A stretch of DNA of 16,513 nt, from assembly GCA_027081695.1 (NCBI GenBank), contig JALWJI010000090.1, positions 1 through 16,513 on the forward strand, read 5' to 3'. Source of the stretch: Acidilobaceae archaeon (GTDB lineage: Archaea; Thermoproteota; Thermoprotei_A; Sulfolobales; Acidilobaceae). The notes beneath the pieces were generated by a model. It was not told the origin of the DNA and made no database searches. It saw nothing but the letters and a program-made list of their open reading frames with translations. Of this stretch, positions 6,574 to 15,600 are shown one piece after another (within the stretch, counting starts at the first letter, position 1; each line of letters opens with the position of its first letter). A program made the translations under genes and the position numbers.

Positions 6574-6618
6574 TATTTGCAACCTCCCTAGCTCCATCCG
6601 TGCTATGGAAGGGACTGG

Positions 6619-6626
6619 TTATAATA
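6619..6626 (-). promoter_or_regulatory. rps7 promoter TATA box
   Basis: On the minus strand this reads ATTATAAC within AGAATATTATAACC. Initiation about 26 bases downstream falls near 6597, leaving a leader of about 24 bases that holds the GGGAGG site for the ATG at 6573. This supports the shorter S7 start. Confidence 0.5.
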
Positions 6627-6724
6627 TTCTTTATCCTGGAGGGTTCCATCTACTACTAATAGCCTAGTGCTAAATCTTATAGATTCTCGTTGAGACGCGA
6701 TATATTGGACTATTCGATGCTATT

Positions 6725-6744
6725 GAGCCAGAATGAGCCAGAAT
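6725..6744 (+). repeat. Tandem 10-bp direct repeat before the DUF151 gene
   Basis: The decamer GAGCCAGAAT occurs twice with no spacer (6725-6734 and 6735-6744), ending 25 bases before the ATG of the plus-strand gene. An A/T-rich TATA-like stretch (ATTAATA) follows directly. One helical turn per unit would put two copies on the same face of the DNA, as in tandem regulator sites; this role is inferred. Confidence 0.7.
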
Positions 6745-6769
6745 TAATAGCTACGGGGAGTGCAGGATA

Positions 6770-7252
6770 ATGGAGAATACTGCAGATAATAGATTGATAC
6801 GCGTGGTTGCAGTATATCCATTTACACGAATACTAAAAGACGAGTCTCTGGGATTCGGAGCTTATATCGTAGGTCTTAGACTCATACTTGAAGATGATCG
6901 CTCGTTTATCCTAGTAAATGTTCCATACGAGGTAGCCGAGGCCATACGGATGATAAATGAGGGCGATGCGCCTCCTAGGAGGCAGAGCCTGTTCGATCTG
7001 TTAGCTAATCATGAAGGATTCAGAGAACTCTTCTCTGAGACCCTCAAACGTGTAATAATAGACGAGCTCGATTCGTCCACAGGACTCTACACTGCTACTG
7101 TTGAGTTTGAAAGTGATGGACTTTCACTTAGACTAAAAATGATCCCGAGTCATGCAATCTATCTCTCACTAGTCTCTGAGGCCCCGATCTACGTAGCCGA
7201 GAGCTTAGTAGATAGCGAGGAAATAGAAGAGGAGTTTGAAGACGAATACTAA
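6770..7252 (+). CDS. Bifunctional nuclease (DUF151/BFN)-family protein
   Basis: A 160-residue soluble protein resembling the BFN/DUF151 family. The match covers VPYEVAEAIRMINEGDAPPRRQ (residues 51-72), the FDLLANHEG segment with KRVIIDEL and GLYTATVEF (75-113), and the core IPSHAIYLSLVSEAPIYV (125-142). The core aligns with the family's R-P-S-D-A-I-A-L-A ... P-I-[YF]-V block. The canonical RPSDA here reads IPSHA, losing the Arg and the Asp, so nuclease activity is not assured. The C-terminus (residues 148-160, EEIEEEFEDEY region) is strongly acidic. ATG 6770 is preceded by GGGGAG at 6755-6760. It lies opposite to and between rps7 and rps12, divergent from the first and convergent with the second. 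Its cellular role in archaea is unknown to me. Confidence 0.8.
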   Translation: MENTADNRLIRVVAVYPFTRILKDESLGFGAYIVGLRLILEDDRSFILVNVPYEVAEAIRMINEGDAPPRRQSLFDLLANHEGFRELFSETLKRVIIDELDSSTGLYTATVEFESDGLSLRLKMIPSHAIYLSLVSEAPIYVAESLVDSEEIEEEFEDEY

Positions 7253-7329
7253 AGAAATCCTAAGGAAGCCTCAATTCTTAAAAATATATGCCTTAGTGAA
7301 TAAAACTTATCGTGTAGGTATGTAGGGTT

Positions 7330-7334
7330 AAAAA
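7330..7334 (-). terminator. T-tract after rps12
   Basis: On the minus strand CTTTTTAAC begins 9 bases after the rps12 TAA. A short T-run just past a stop codon is the simplest archaeal terminator signal; no hairpin accompanies it. It would end the long rpoH-to-rps12 transcription unit. Confidence 0.3.
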
Positions 7335-7343
7335 GAGATCTGT

Positions 7344-7787
7344 TTACCTTCTTGGCTTTTGTTTCCTGCCTTCCCAGAGGGCTTTAAGTGATACTCCATT
7401 TACCATTACCACTCTATATCTTACGCCTGGAATGTCTCCCATAGATCTACCTCTTGGTCCACCTATTCCTTCAATTATAACCTCGTCGTGTTCGTCTATG
7501 TAGAGTATACCTCCGTCTCGTGGCACGAAAGCCGTTACTACTTTCTTGTTTTTGACAAGTTGTACACGTACACATTTTCGAAGAGCAGAGTTGGGCTGTC
7601 TTGCTTCTACTCCTACTTTCTCGAGTACTATTCCTCTCGCCATTGGCGCTCCTTCTAGTGGGTCATATTTCTTCTTCAGTCCGAGTCTTCTCCTCTTAAA
7701 CTCTCTTTGACTCCAACGGAACTTCATTCTCTTTCTTCTGAGCTTTCTAGCCGCGAATAGCCCTGAGGGCGCCTTTTTTCCTGTCAA
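7344..7787 (-). CDS. rps12: Small ribosomal subunit protein uS12
   Basis: Decoding-centre protein of the 30S subunit. The product is 147 residues, matching archaeal S12. It has a very basic N-terminus (GLFAARKLRRKRMKFRWSQR), the universal PNSALRKCVRVQL (65-77), VTAFVPRDGG, and GIGGPRGRSMGDIPGVRYRV. The start is TTG at 7787, 7 bases behind GGAGG. The next in-frame ATG, at residue 21, would cut away the conserved GLFAARK region, so the TTG is well supported. Both a TATA-like box at 7827-7834 and a 65-base gap to nusA are present. The gene may therefore be read from its own promoter as well as from the upstream polymerase operon. Confidence 0.97.
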   Translation of the reverse strand: MTGKKAPSGLFAARKLRRKRMKFRWSQREFKRRRLGLKKKYDPLEGAPMARGIVLEKVGVEARQPNSALRKCVRVQLVKNKKVVTAFVPRDGGILYIDEHDEVIIEGIGGPRGRSMGDIPGVRYRVVMVNGVSLKALWEGRKQKPRR

Positions 7788-7826
7788 CCTTATCCCTCCA
7801 CTCCACCAGATTTTGTGCCTTCACGG

Positions 7827-7834
7827 TTTATAAC
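7827..7834 (-). promoter_or_regulatory. Internal promoter before rps12
   Basis: On the minus strand this reads GTTATAAA within CTGTTATAAACCG, a good TATA-box match between nusA and rps12. Predicted initiation near 7804 leaves a leader of about 17 bases that still contains the GGAGG site. Confidence 0.5.
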
Positions 7835-7852
7835 AGTAAGTGTGGGAAAGAG

Positions 7853-8290
7853 CTACACTATTATGACTCTATCTATCCCGTAGAGTGCTTTTAGTATACG
7901 CCGAGCGCGGGCAATGTTTCTGCCTTCACGCCCTATTGCTTTGCCCTTGTCTTTTTCCTCAACTTTTACTAGCACCCGCTTCTCATTACCTCGTTCTTGT
8001 AGTTCTATACTGATAATGCTGACGCCCGGGAATAGATTCTTCACGACCTCTTCTAGCGATAGTTCAGGTGAATATGCTATTATCTCTATTTTCTTTTTGA
8101 AAAGTTGTGACAGTAGCTTGACGTTTGATCCTTTCTTGCCAATAGCCTTTCCTAGATCTGATGGATTTACTAGAAAGTAGAGTTTATTCTCTTCGTCATC
8201 CTTTATGCATCGATATGCGACGGCTCCTGTGAAGTCCTGAAACATTGATATGTATCGTAGTTCCTCCATAGTTATTACGTCGTCGTCCAC
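7853..8290 (-). CDS. nusA: NusA-like KH-domain transcription/RNA-binding protein
   Basis: The short archaeal NusA homologue (145 residues) consists of two KH domains and lacks the N-terminal polymerase-binding and S1 domains of bacterial NusA. The two RNA-binding GxxG loops are clear: LGKAIGKKGSNVK (46-58) and GKAIGREGRNIARAR (116-130). The start is GTG at 8290, with GGTGA 6 bases upstream. ATG 8269 is an alternative that would remove 7 residues. It lies between rpl30e and rps12, the standard archaeal order, and is proposed from the family to act in transcription elongation or termination. Confidence 0.94.
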   Translation of the reverse strand: MDDDVITMEELRYISMFQDFTGAVAYRCIKDDEENKLYFLVNPSDLGKAIGKKGSNVKLLSQLFKKKIEIIAYSPELSLEEVVKNLFPGVSIISIELQERGNEKRVLVKVEEKDKGKAIGREGRNIARARRILKALYGIDRVIIV

Positions 8291-8344
8291 GCTTAGTCAC
8301 CGATTCCTAACTGGTACTGCACTTTAGCAGCGGTATTCTGTTGT

Positions 8345-8647
8345 TTACTCTACTAGTTCTAGTATGCGGGATGAACCTTCGTCGATTACGGCCATTGCAG
8401 AGACTCTGAACGGTTTACCTATTGCGAGACCCAAGTCGACGCTTGAGCCCTTGTAGGTTATTATTGGTGTGTTGCTTAGCTTTGCGTAGTACTCGATTCT
8501 TTGCCTGTACTCTGGCGGTATGTTTTCTGCTATTATGACTAGTTTTGTTTTTCCGTGGAGCATTGATTTTAGAGTTTGCTTTACTCCGAGATATACTTTA
8601 CCGGATTTGAGCAGGTTCCTGAGCTCTCTTTCAAGCGATACGGACAC
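8345..8647 (-). CDS. rpl30e: Ribosomal protein eL30
   Basis: A 100-residue member of the L7Ae/L30e RNA-binding fold. It shows LLKSGKVYLGVKQTLKSMLHGKTKLVIIAENIP (12-44), the NTPIITYKGSSVDLGLAIGKPF block (59-80) and the C-terminal VIDEGSSRILELV. It binds kink-turn RNA in the 50S subunit. The GTG start at 8647 lies 8 bases behind a strong GGAGGTG. It follows rpoA2 after 38 bases and precedes nusA by 54 bases. No internal TATA box is obvious, so it is read as part of the polymerase operon. Confidence 0.96.
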   Translation of the reverse strand: MSVSLERELRNLLKSGKVYLGVKQTLKSMLHGKTKLVIIAENIPPEYRQRIEYYAKLSNTPIITYKGSSVDLGLAIGKPFRVSAMAVIDEGSSRILELVE

Positions 8648-8685
8648 TTCTTATCCACCTCCGTCTTAACGCCTATTGTTTTTCT

Positions 8686-9930
8686 TTATTTTTCCTCTTC
8701 CTGGTTCTCTCCACTATCCCCAACCGATGTAATGCCTGGGCTTGTTAATAATACTATCCCAGTGCCGACTCTAGGTACTAAGCCGGCTATTATCGTTTCT
8801 GTTACACCTAGGAATCTTTCTTCTTCTCCTTTGACTGCGGCATCGAAGAGCTGTTTTGCCGTTATCTCGAATGCTGCTCTTGCCAGTACGCTTGGTTTTT
8901 GTCCGGCTATTCCTAGTCTTCCTATTTGCTTTATCTTTCCTGTAACTGTCATTAAGTCAGCTATTAGCATGACGTGTCTTATATCTACATCGAGACCTGA
9001 GCTTTGTAGAACTTCTTTTATTTCCTCTATAATGGCGTTTCTTGCTGCTTCGATTCCTAGGACGCTTGCTATTTCATGTATATTGTTTGTGCGTACTTTT
9101 TTATGATCTACTCCTTTGATTCTAAGGACCTCTGCTAGGTTGCTTCCCTCGGTCATAATCATGTATTCTGTTACCTTTTTACCGTCTACTTCTTTTTCTT
9201 CGGCTTGGATTATTGCTCTTTTGATGCCCTTGATGCCCTTCAAGTAGAGTTTCTTTATCTTATTTTCGATGTCCTTATATGCACTTACATGATACATGTA
9301 TTCTGGTGGTAGGACTCTCTCGGAGAGTGTTATGTAGATTGTGTTTGGATCTTCTTCGTCTACTTGTATTTCTCCTAGTTTTGCTCTCTTGAGAGCCTCT
9401 ATTACTTTCTCTACGGTTACGCCTTTGTCCTCCATCTGTTCGGGATCTAGTTTTAGTGTGACTACGTTGTCTCCTAGGAAGTACTCGAAGTCGTCGAGAA
9501 CCTTGCCTATAGTAGTGTATTCTAATTTTCTAGCTATTTCTTGGGCTTTTTCCTTATCGTACTTGTGTTTTTCATCGAGATAGACCTTCATTATTGGCGT
9601 TGATGGTTCTCTGCGCGCGTCTACTATCTCTATTAGTCTTGGTAGACCTAGTGTGACGTCGAACTCCATTAGACCAGCGTAGTGGAATGTTCTAAGAGTC
9701 ATCTGTGTACCAGGTTCTCCTATGCTTTGTGCTCCGACTACTCCGACAGGTTCTCCTGGTTGGCTTAGAGATAAGACGTATTGTCGTAGGGCTTCTCTCA
9801 GTATTTTCTCTTTTGACTCCTCTGTTAGTTTCTCCGAGTTTATTACTTTCTCCTCTAGTTCCTGGTAAATTGATGTTGGAAGGATTTTCTTTGCCATTTC
9901 GACTAGTTTCTTTAAGTCTCCCTCGAACAT
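8686..9930 (-). CDS. rpoA2: DNA-directed RNA polymerase subunit A''
   Basis: The C-terminal part of the largest polymerase subunit (equivalent to the end of bacterial beta' and Rpb1), 414 residues. The N-terminal region carries the trigger-loop block GAQSIGEPGTQMTLRTFHYAG, with the catalytic-loop His at about residue 83. The C-terminal region has MTVTGKIKQIGRLGIAGQKPSVLARAAFE and GVTETIIAGLVPRVGTG, both family signatures. I chose ATG 9930 because GAGAGGTG lies 6 bases before it; the in-frame GTG at 9939 is itself part of that ribosome binding site. The gene starts 17 bases after the rpoA1 stop. The A'/A'' split is normal for archaea and not a frameshift. Confidence 0.97.
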   Translation of the reverse strand: MFEGDLKKLVEMAKKILPTSIYQELEEKVINSEKLTEESKEKILREALRQYVLSLSQPGEPVGVVGAQSIGEPGTQMTLRTFHYAGLMEFDVTLGLPRLIEIVDARREPSTPIMKVYLDEKHKYDKEKAQEIARKLEYTTIGKVLDDFEYFLGDNVVTLKLDPEQMEDKGVTVEKVIEALKRAKLGEIQVDEEDPNTIYITLSERVLPPEYMYHVSAYKDIENKIKKLYLKGIKGIKRAIIQAEEKEVDGKKVTEYMIMTEGSNLAEVLRIKGVDHKKVRTNNIHEIASVLGIEAARNAIIEEIKEVLQSSGLDVDIRHVMLIADLMTVTGKIKQIGRLGIAGQKPSVLARAAFEITAKQLFDAAVKGEEERFLGVTETIIAGLVPRVGTGIVLLTSPGITSVGDSGENQEEEK

Positions 9931-9947
9931 TTCTATCACCTCTCTTT

Positions 9948-12629
9948 TTACTTAGACGCCTCTTTTATCACGCCGAACCTCTCTATGAGCCTATCGACGT
10001 CTACTGCTTTACCGTGGTAGGTCATCATTGGGTCTGCTCCGTCTTCTCCGAATTTGAATTGTACGATCTGGCCGTAGAGGTCTCTTACCGTACCGTCGTA
10101 TGCTGTGTAGAGGTCTTGCTCAGCGTTCATGAGTCTTCTCTGCATGTATCCGCTCTGTGAGGTCTTTACTGCCGTGTCCACGAGTCCTTCTCTTCCTCCT
10201 GCTGCGTGGAAGAATACCTCTGTGGGCCTGAGTCCGTAGCGGAAGTTTCCTTTGACGAATCCTCTGGCCTCGGGCGATAGGTCGTTTGGCTTGAAGTGTG
10301 CGAGGGTTCTCTTACGGAATCCTCTCCATACTCGTTTTCCTCTTACTGTCTGCTGGCCTAGCATAGCTACCATCTGGGTAATGTTGACGTCGCTTCCTCT
10401 TGCTCCGGTCTTGGCCATTATGAATACGTCGTTGAACGGATCCATGTAGCTTGTTGCGATCTGACCAGCGTCTTTCAGTAGTTTTTGAAGCCTGTTAATG
10501 ATTTTGAGCTCTAGGGTTTCTTGGAGGCTTCTTCCCGGTATGGGCTCTAGTTTTCCTTCCTCGAACTCCTTTATCATCTCCGCGATCTCTTTCTTCGCCT
10601 CTTCTACTAGCTCCTTAATCTTCTCTCTGGCCTCTGGAGGTATGTCTACGTCTGAGAGCGAGATCGTGAGACCTCTCATGTCAAGCATTCTAATGAACAT
10701 CCTGTACATTGTATCGAGTAGTTCTCTCGCCTTTGAATCTCCATATTCAAGTGCGATTACGTGGAGCACGTTGTTTGGTTGTTCCGCGCCTATAGCGCTC
10801 TTATCAAATACTCCCATTAACAATTTTCCTTCGTAAATTGCTATGTAGGAGTCGTGGAAACAGTCAATGCTGTCACAGGAGAGTGGTCCGCTGTTTATCT
10901 TCGCTTTTCCTGTATAGTTTAGGTCTTTCGGTAGGAAGAGGCTTACTAGTTGTTTACCTGTCCATAGCTTCTTTGGAGCTAGTATTGCTGGTTCTGGGAG
11001 TTCTCCTTTATATCCCGCGGCTGCTAGGAGTCTTACTACTTCTTTTTCTGTTAGGAATCTGTTCTTAACTGTTAAGAGATAAGCTCCGCTGACATAGTCT
11101 TGTCTTCCTCCTATAATTGGTCCTCCATATCTCGGCGTCTTTATGTGACGTTCTACTAGTAGAAGCTCTTCTGCTTCTGCTCTAGCCTCTTCGCTTCTCA
11201 TTACGTGTAGGTTCATCTCGTCTCCGTCGAAATCTGCGTTGTATGGAGGACAGACTAGTGGGTTGAGCCTGAACGTCTTGTACGGCATTACCCTTACTTT
11301 ATGGGCGAGTATTGACATCCTGTGGAGGCTCGGTTGTCTGTTGAATAGGACTATGTCGCCGTCTATGAGGTGTCGTTCTACTATGTCTCCTACTTCGAGG
11401 CTTTCGGCCATTTGTTTGTAGTTTCTATGGTATCTTAGGTCGATCTTTCTCCCGCTTCTGGCCTTATAAACGAACGTAGCTCCTGGCCACTTGTATGGTC
11501 CATTTAGAACGTATCTTCTCGCCTCTTCTAAGTTGTACGGAGTTACTCGCATAGGAACTGTTAGTATCTTGGCTATATCTACCGGCACTCCTACCTCATT
11601 AACGCTTATGTATGGATCTGGACTTATCACGGTTCTCGACGAGAAGTCTACTCTTTTTCCTGAGAGGTTTCCTCGTAGTCTACCTTCTTTTCCTTTGAGT
11701 CTCTGGGCTAGTGTCTTGAGTGTTCTTACTCTCTTCTGAGTCAGAGGATACACGTTTGGCAGCTCGTTGTCTATGTATGCCGCGACCACGTATTGCAGGG
11801 TTATCCATGCCTCTTCGATCATTGTTTCTGGCGCATTTGATGAAAGGAAGTTCTTCAACCTTAGGTTTTGGCGGACTATCTCGGCTAGAGCATGCGTGAG
11901 GTCGTCTTCCGACTTCATACCGGTTTCTAGAGTGATAGGCGGTCTGACCGCGAGTGGAGGTACCGGGAGAACCGTTGCAACCATCCATTCTGGCCTGCTT
12001 CGTTTTGGATCAATTCCTAGAAGTTCTAGATCCTCGTCTCTAACCCTCTCTAGTCTATCCCTTATCTCAAGTGGTGTAAGACGTGTTTCTCCCTCTGGTC
12101 GTTCCTCGTAGAATATTATTGGACGAGTGTATCTTATTCTGAACTGTCTAGCTCCGCAATAGGGACACTCCATTGTTTGTGCCGCTTCTTTTCGAAGCTC
12201 TTTGACGAAGTTGTCAGCGAGCCTAGGCCATTTCTCTTTTAGCCTTCTATAGATCTTCCTGTATTTTTCTGCTTTTTCACTTGGTATGAGAAGTCTTCCA
12301 CACTGCCTACAAGTTGCTTGGAGCACGATGTTGATATAGTCTGTATAGTATGGTATTAGTACCGGTCTAGCTAAGTCTATTTTTCCGAAGTGGCCTGGAC
12401 AGTTCTCACGCGTGTTTCCACAAACAGGACATACTTCTCCGGGCTCGATGGCTCCGAAGTGGGGATCTCTTAGACCTCCAGTAATTGGTGATCCGTCCGA
12501 CTCGTAGAGATCAGGCCTTGTAACTGTTACCCTCGCCATTCTGTTAATTTCGTGGGGTGGAAGTACACCCATTACTATTCTATCGATCAAGTAGCTCTCA
12601 AATCTATCTCTGCCACCATTATATGACAT
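9948..12629 (-). CDS. rpoA1: DNA-directed RNA polymerase subunit A'
   Basis: The N-terminal two-thirds of the largest polymerase subunit, 893 residues, normal for archaea. Zinc ligands are seen at Cys67/Cys70/Cys77/His80 (CPVCG..NCPGH), and a second set is at Cys107/Cys110 and Cys155/Cys158. The lid/rudder region LRGNLSGKRVDFSSRTVISPDP follows. Residues 464-475 hold the active-site motif NADFDGDEMNLH, with the three aspartates that hold catalytic magnesium. Bridge-helix residues occur near GARGSDVNITQMVAMLGQQ. The start is ATG 12629 behind GGAGGTG; an in-frame GTG at 12638 lies inside that ribosome binding site. The gene begins 13 bases after the rpoB stop and is followed by rpoA2. No intein is present. 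Confidence 0.98.
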   Translation of the reverse strand: MSYNGGRDRFESYLIDRIVMGVLPPHEINRMARVTVTRPDLYESDGSPITGGLRDPHFGAIEPGEVCPVCGNTRENCPGHFGKIDLARPVLIPYYTDYINIVLQATCRQCGRLLIPSEKAEKYRKIYRRLKEKWPRLADNFVKELRKEAAQTMECPYCGARQFRIRYTRPIIFYEERPEGETRLTPLEIRDRLERVRDEDLELLGIDPKRSRPEWMVATVLPVPPLAVRPPITLETGMKSEDDLTHALAEIVRQNLRLKNFLSSNAPETMIEEAWITLQYVVAAYIDNELPNVYPLTQKRVRTLKTLAQRLKGKEGRLRGNLSGKRVDFSSRTVISPDPYISVNEVGVPVDIAKILTVPMRVTPYNLEEARRYVLNGPYKWPGATFVYKARSGRKIDLRYHRNYKQMAESLEVGDIVERHLIDGDIVLFNRQPSLHRMSILAHKVRVMPYKTFRLNPLVCPPYNADFDGDEMNLHVMRSEEARAEAEELLLVERHIKTPRYGGPIIGGRQDYVSGAYLLTVKNRFLTEKEVVRLLAAAGYKGELPEPAILAPKKLWTGKQLVSLFLPKDLNYTGKAKINSGPLSCDSIDCFHDSYIAIYEGKLLMGVFDKSAIGAEQPNNVLHVIALEYGDSKARELLDTMYRMFIRMLDMRGLTISLSDVDIPPEAREKIKELVEEAKKEIAEMIKEFEEGKLEPIPGRSLQETLELKIINRLQKLLKDAGQIATSYMDPFNDVFIMAKTGARGSDVNITQMVAMLGQQTVRGKRVWRGFRKRTLAHFKPNDLSPEARGFVKGNFRYGLRPTEVFFHAAGGREGLVDTAVKTSQSGYMQRRLMNAEQDLYTAYDGTVRDLYGQIVQFKFGEDGADPMMTYHGKAVDVDRLIERFGVIKEASK

Positions 12630-12642
12630 TGCCTCCACCTCC

Positions 12643-15600
12643 TTACTTCTTCTCTGCGGCTTCTACTTTTTCCTCGACCTGTTCTCCCCCGTTTGATTTG
12701 GGAGAAATCTTGATTACTCTTGACTCGACCGGCCTCTGCAGAATCTTCTCTAGGATGTTTATCTTGTCCATAACCTTTATCTCGGGCTTGATCATCATGC
12801 TGGTTACTTCTTGGAGTAATAGTTTGAACGCGTAGGGGACTGTCACAGGCTTTATGTCTCCCTCTTCTCCATGTATCGGGCACTCGTATACGCCTTTCCT
12901 CCTATTGTACCATGCTATGTGGCCACACTTTGTACACACATACATAGTGTATCTATCGCTGTTGTATAGGAGTCTGTCTCTTAGCAGTGCTACTGCTCCA
13001 TGGCCTACTAGACAGTCGCGCTCCATTTCTCCGAATCTAAGTCCTCCCTGTCTAGCCTTTCCTTCTGTCGGTTGTCTTGTTAGGAGCTGTACTTTACCGG
13101 TTGCTCTTGCATGCATTTTGTCGGATACCATATGGTAGAGTCTCTGGTAGAACGTTACACCTATCGCGACTGGTTTTTCGATGAGTCTTCCTGTTCTGCC
13201 ATCGTACATTACTTCTCTGGCATTGGGATCGTAGCCTGCCTTGAGTAGTTCTATTCTGAGCTGTTCGATGTCGTCTTTGAAGAAGGGTGTTCCGTCAATG
13301 AACTTTGCTTTTATTGCTCCTATTTTTCCTGCAATCGTCTCTAGTAGCTGTCCAACGGTCATTCTTGAGGGTATGGCGTGTGGGTTGAGGATCACGTCTG
13401 GTACTATACCGTCTTCTGTATATGGCATATCGTATCTTGGGAGTAGTATTCCTATGACTCCCTTCTGTCCGTGTCTGCTTGCAAACTTGTCGCCTATCTC
13501 GGGGATTCTTAGGTCTCTTACCCTGATCTTGACGAGTTTTTGTCTCTCAGTAGTTTGAGTTAGGAATACCGTGTCTATTACTCCTTTCTCTCCAAATCTT
13601 AATTGGACGCTAGTATCGCGTCTTATCATCGCTGTGGGACTAATTACCCTTTCTTCCCCCATGAATCTTGGCGGGCTCTCTCTACCTACCAGAATGTCTC
13701 CTCCTCTTACTTCCACTTCTGGCTCTACTATACCGTCTGGGCCTAGCTTCGTGTAGTACTGGTCTCCTTTATGGTCGTAGAGTTTTGGTGATGGTACAGT
13801 TATCCTGTCTTTTGCTCCTCCACTGTATACGTTTTCTACCGCTGTATAAACTCTGTAGAAGAATGCTCGGGCTAGTCCGTAGTCTACGCTGGTCTTATTG
13901 AATACTAGGGCATCCTCTATGTTGTATCCGGTGGTGGCCATGAGTGCTACTATCATGTTCTGGCCTGAGGGCCTCTCGTTGTATCCCATGAGGCTGAGCA
14001 TTCTTGTCTGTACTATGGGTTTCTGGGGATAGTGGAGTAGATAGGCGTGACTGTCAGTTCTATACTTATAGTTCAGCGCATATAGTCCTAGGGCCTGCTT
14101 GGCCATTGCTGATTGATAGGTGTTTCTCGGGCTCTGGTTGTGTTCTAGGAATGGTATAGTTGCTGCGGCTACTCCTACTATTGCGGGGACCCAGAGTTCT
14201 AGGTGTGTGTGATCCGGCGTTACGTCTTCAGGGAACTCTGCTATGTATGCGTTTTCTTCTTCGTCTGGGTCTAGGAGTTCTATTACTCCTTCTCTTACTA
14301 GATCCCAGAATGAGATTTCTCCTCTTCTCAGTTTCTCCGCATGTTCTTTTGTTAGTTTTGGTTTTCCATTCTCTACGACTATGACTGGTCTCATTAGCCG
14401 TCCTTCGTCGGTATTGATATAGAGTTCGTTGATGTACTCGTCAACTATGTGGGCTACTCCAACCTCGTAGCTTAGCTCTCCGCGTCTCCTTCTTTTCCTT
14501 AATTCCTCTGCTAGCCATGCTCCGTTCTCGTGGAATCCTATTGGTCTACCGTTGAGGAATATCTTGGTGCCTGCTCTCATTATTTCTGGTGCTTCGCCGG
14601 CTTCTACGGCTTCCTTTATTAGTTCGTCGAGTGGGATCACTCCTAGATCGTAGAGGAGTTTTTCTATTTCGCTCTCGTCTACTCCTACGGAGATATACGA
14701 CATTAGTGCTAGGTTCTTTACAAGTCCACAGTTTATGCCTTCAGGGGTCTCGAAGGGACAGAGCCTGCCCCAGTGTGTTCCATGTAGGTCTCTTGCCTCG
14801 AAGTGTATTTGTCCCCTGCTTAGTGGGGATATGACTCTTCTTAGGTGGCTTAGAAGGCTGATCCAGTTTGTACGGTCTAGTGCCTGGCTTACTCCTGTTC
14901 TCTCTCTGCCCCAATTTCCGGTTGCGAGGGCGCTTCTTAGCCTCTCTGTAAGTATGTCTGCTCTAACGATGTAGTTTAGCTTTGGTTTTGAACGATGTCT
15001 CTGGCTTATGTATTCTTCGAGCTGGTTTCTGATCACGTTTACGAGGGCATTATATCCTTCTCTAAATATCTCTGCTATTAGGTCTCCTGCCAGCCTTAGA
15101 CGCTTGTTACTGTAATGGTCTTTATCGTCTGCTGGTCTTTTACCTAGGTATAGCTGAAGTACTCTGTTAGCCATTTCTGCTAGGAAGTATGCCTTCTTCC
15201 TCCTATCTTCTGGTTTGTCTCCTAGGTGTGGTAGGAACTGTTTATCTAAGAACTCCTCTGCTCTCGCAATTCTTATTTCTCTCGGCTGTCCTGGTGCAAG
15301 CCTGTTACCTATAAATTCTAGTGCTTCCTCTCTCGTTCTAACTGTGAGAGCTACTTTGTTGAGGCTCGGTAAAAGTTCTCTTAGCACTTCGTCATCGGCT
15401 GAGACAGCGTGACCTATCTCTACGTCTTTTTCTAGTCCTAGTGCTTTCATTAGAATCGCAAAAGGTATCCTATAGGAGAGCCTTGAAATGCTTACTTCGA
15501 GGCTTCCATCACTCATCCTGTCTACGATTATCTGTCTTCGAAGTCCCAGTACTGTTGAGACTACCTTTGCTGTATGCGTAATTTTAGCTGTGCTCGCAGT

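Noticed and set aside
6574..6597. An 8-residue longer S7 from ATG 6597
   Set aside because: It has no ribosome binding site and coincides with the predicted transcription start; the second ATG sits behind GGGAGG.
9930..9950. Largest polymerase subunit split in two, as if by a frameshift
   Set aside because: The A'/A'' division is universal in this group; the second part has its own ribosome binding site and start, and both ends are intact.
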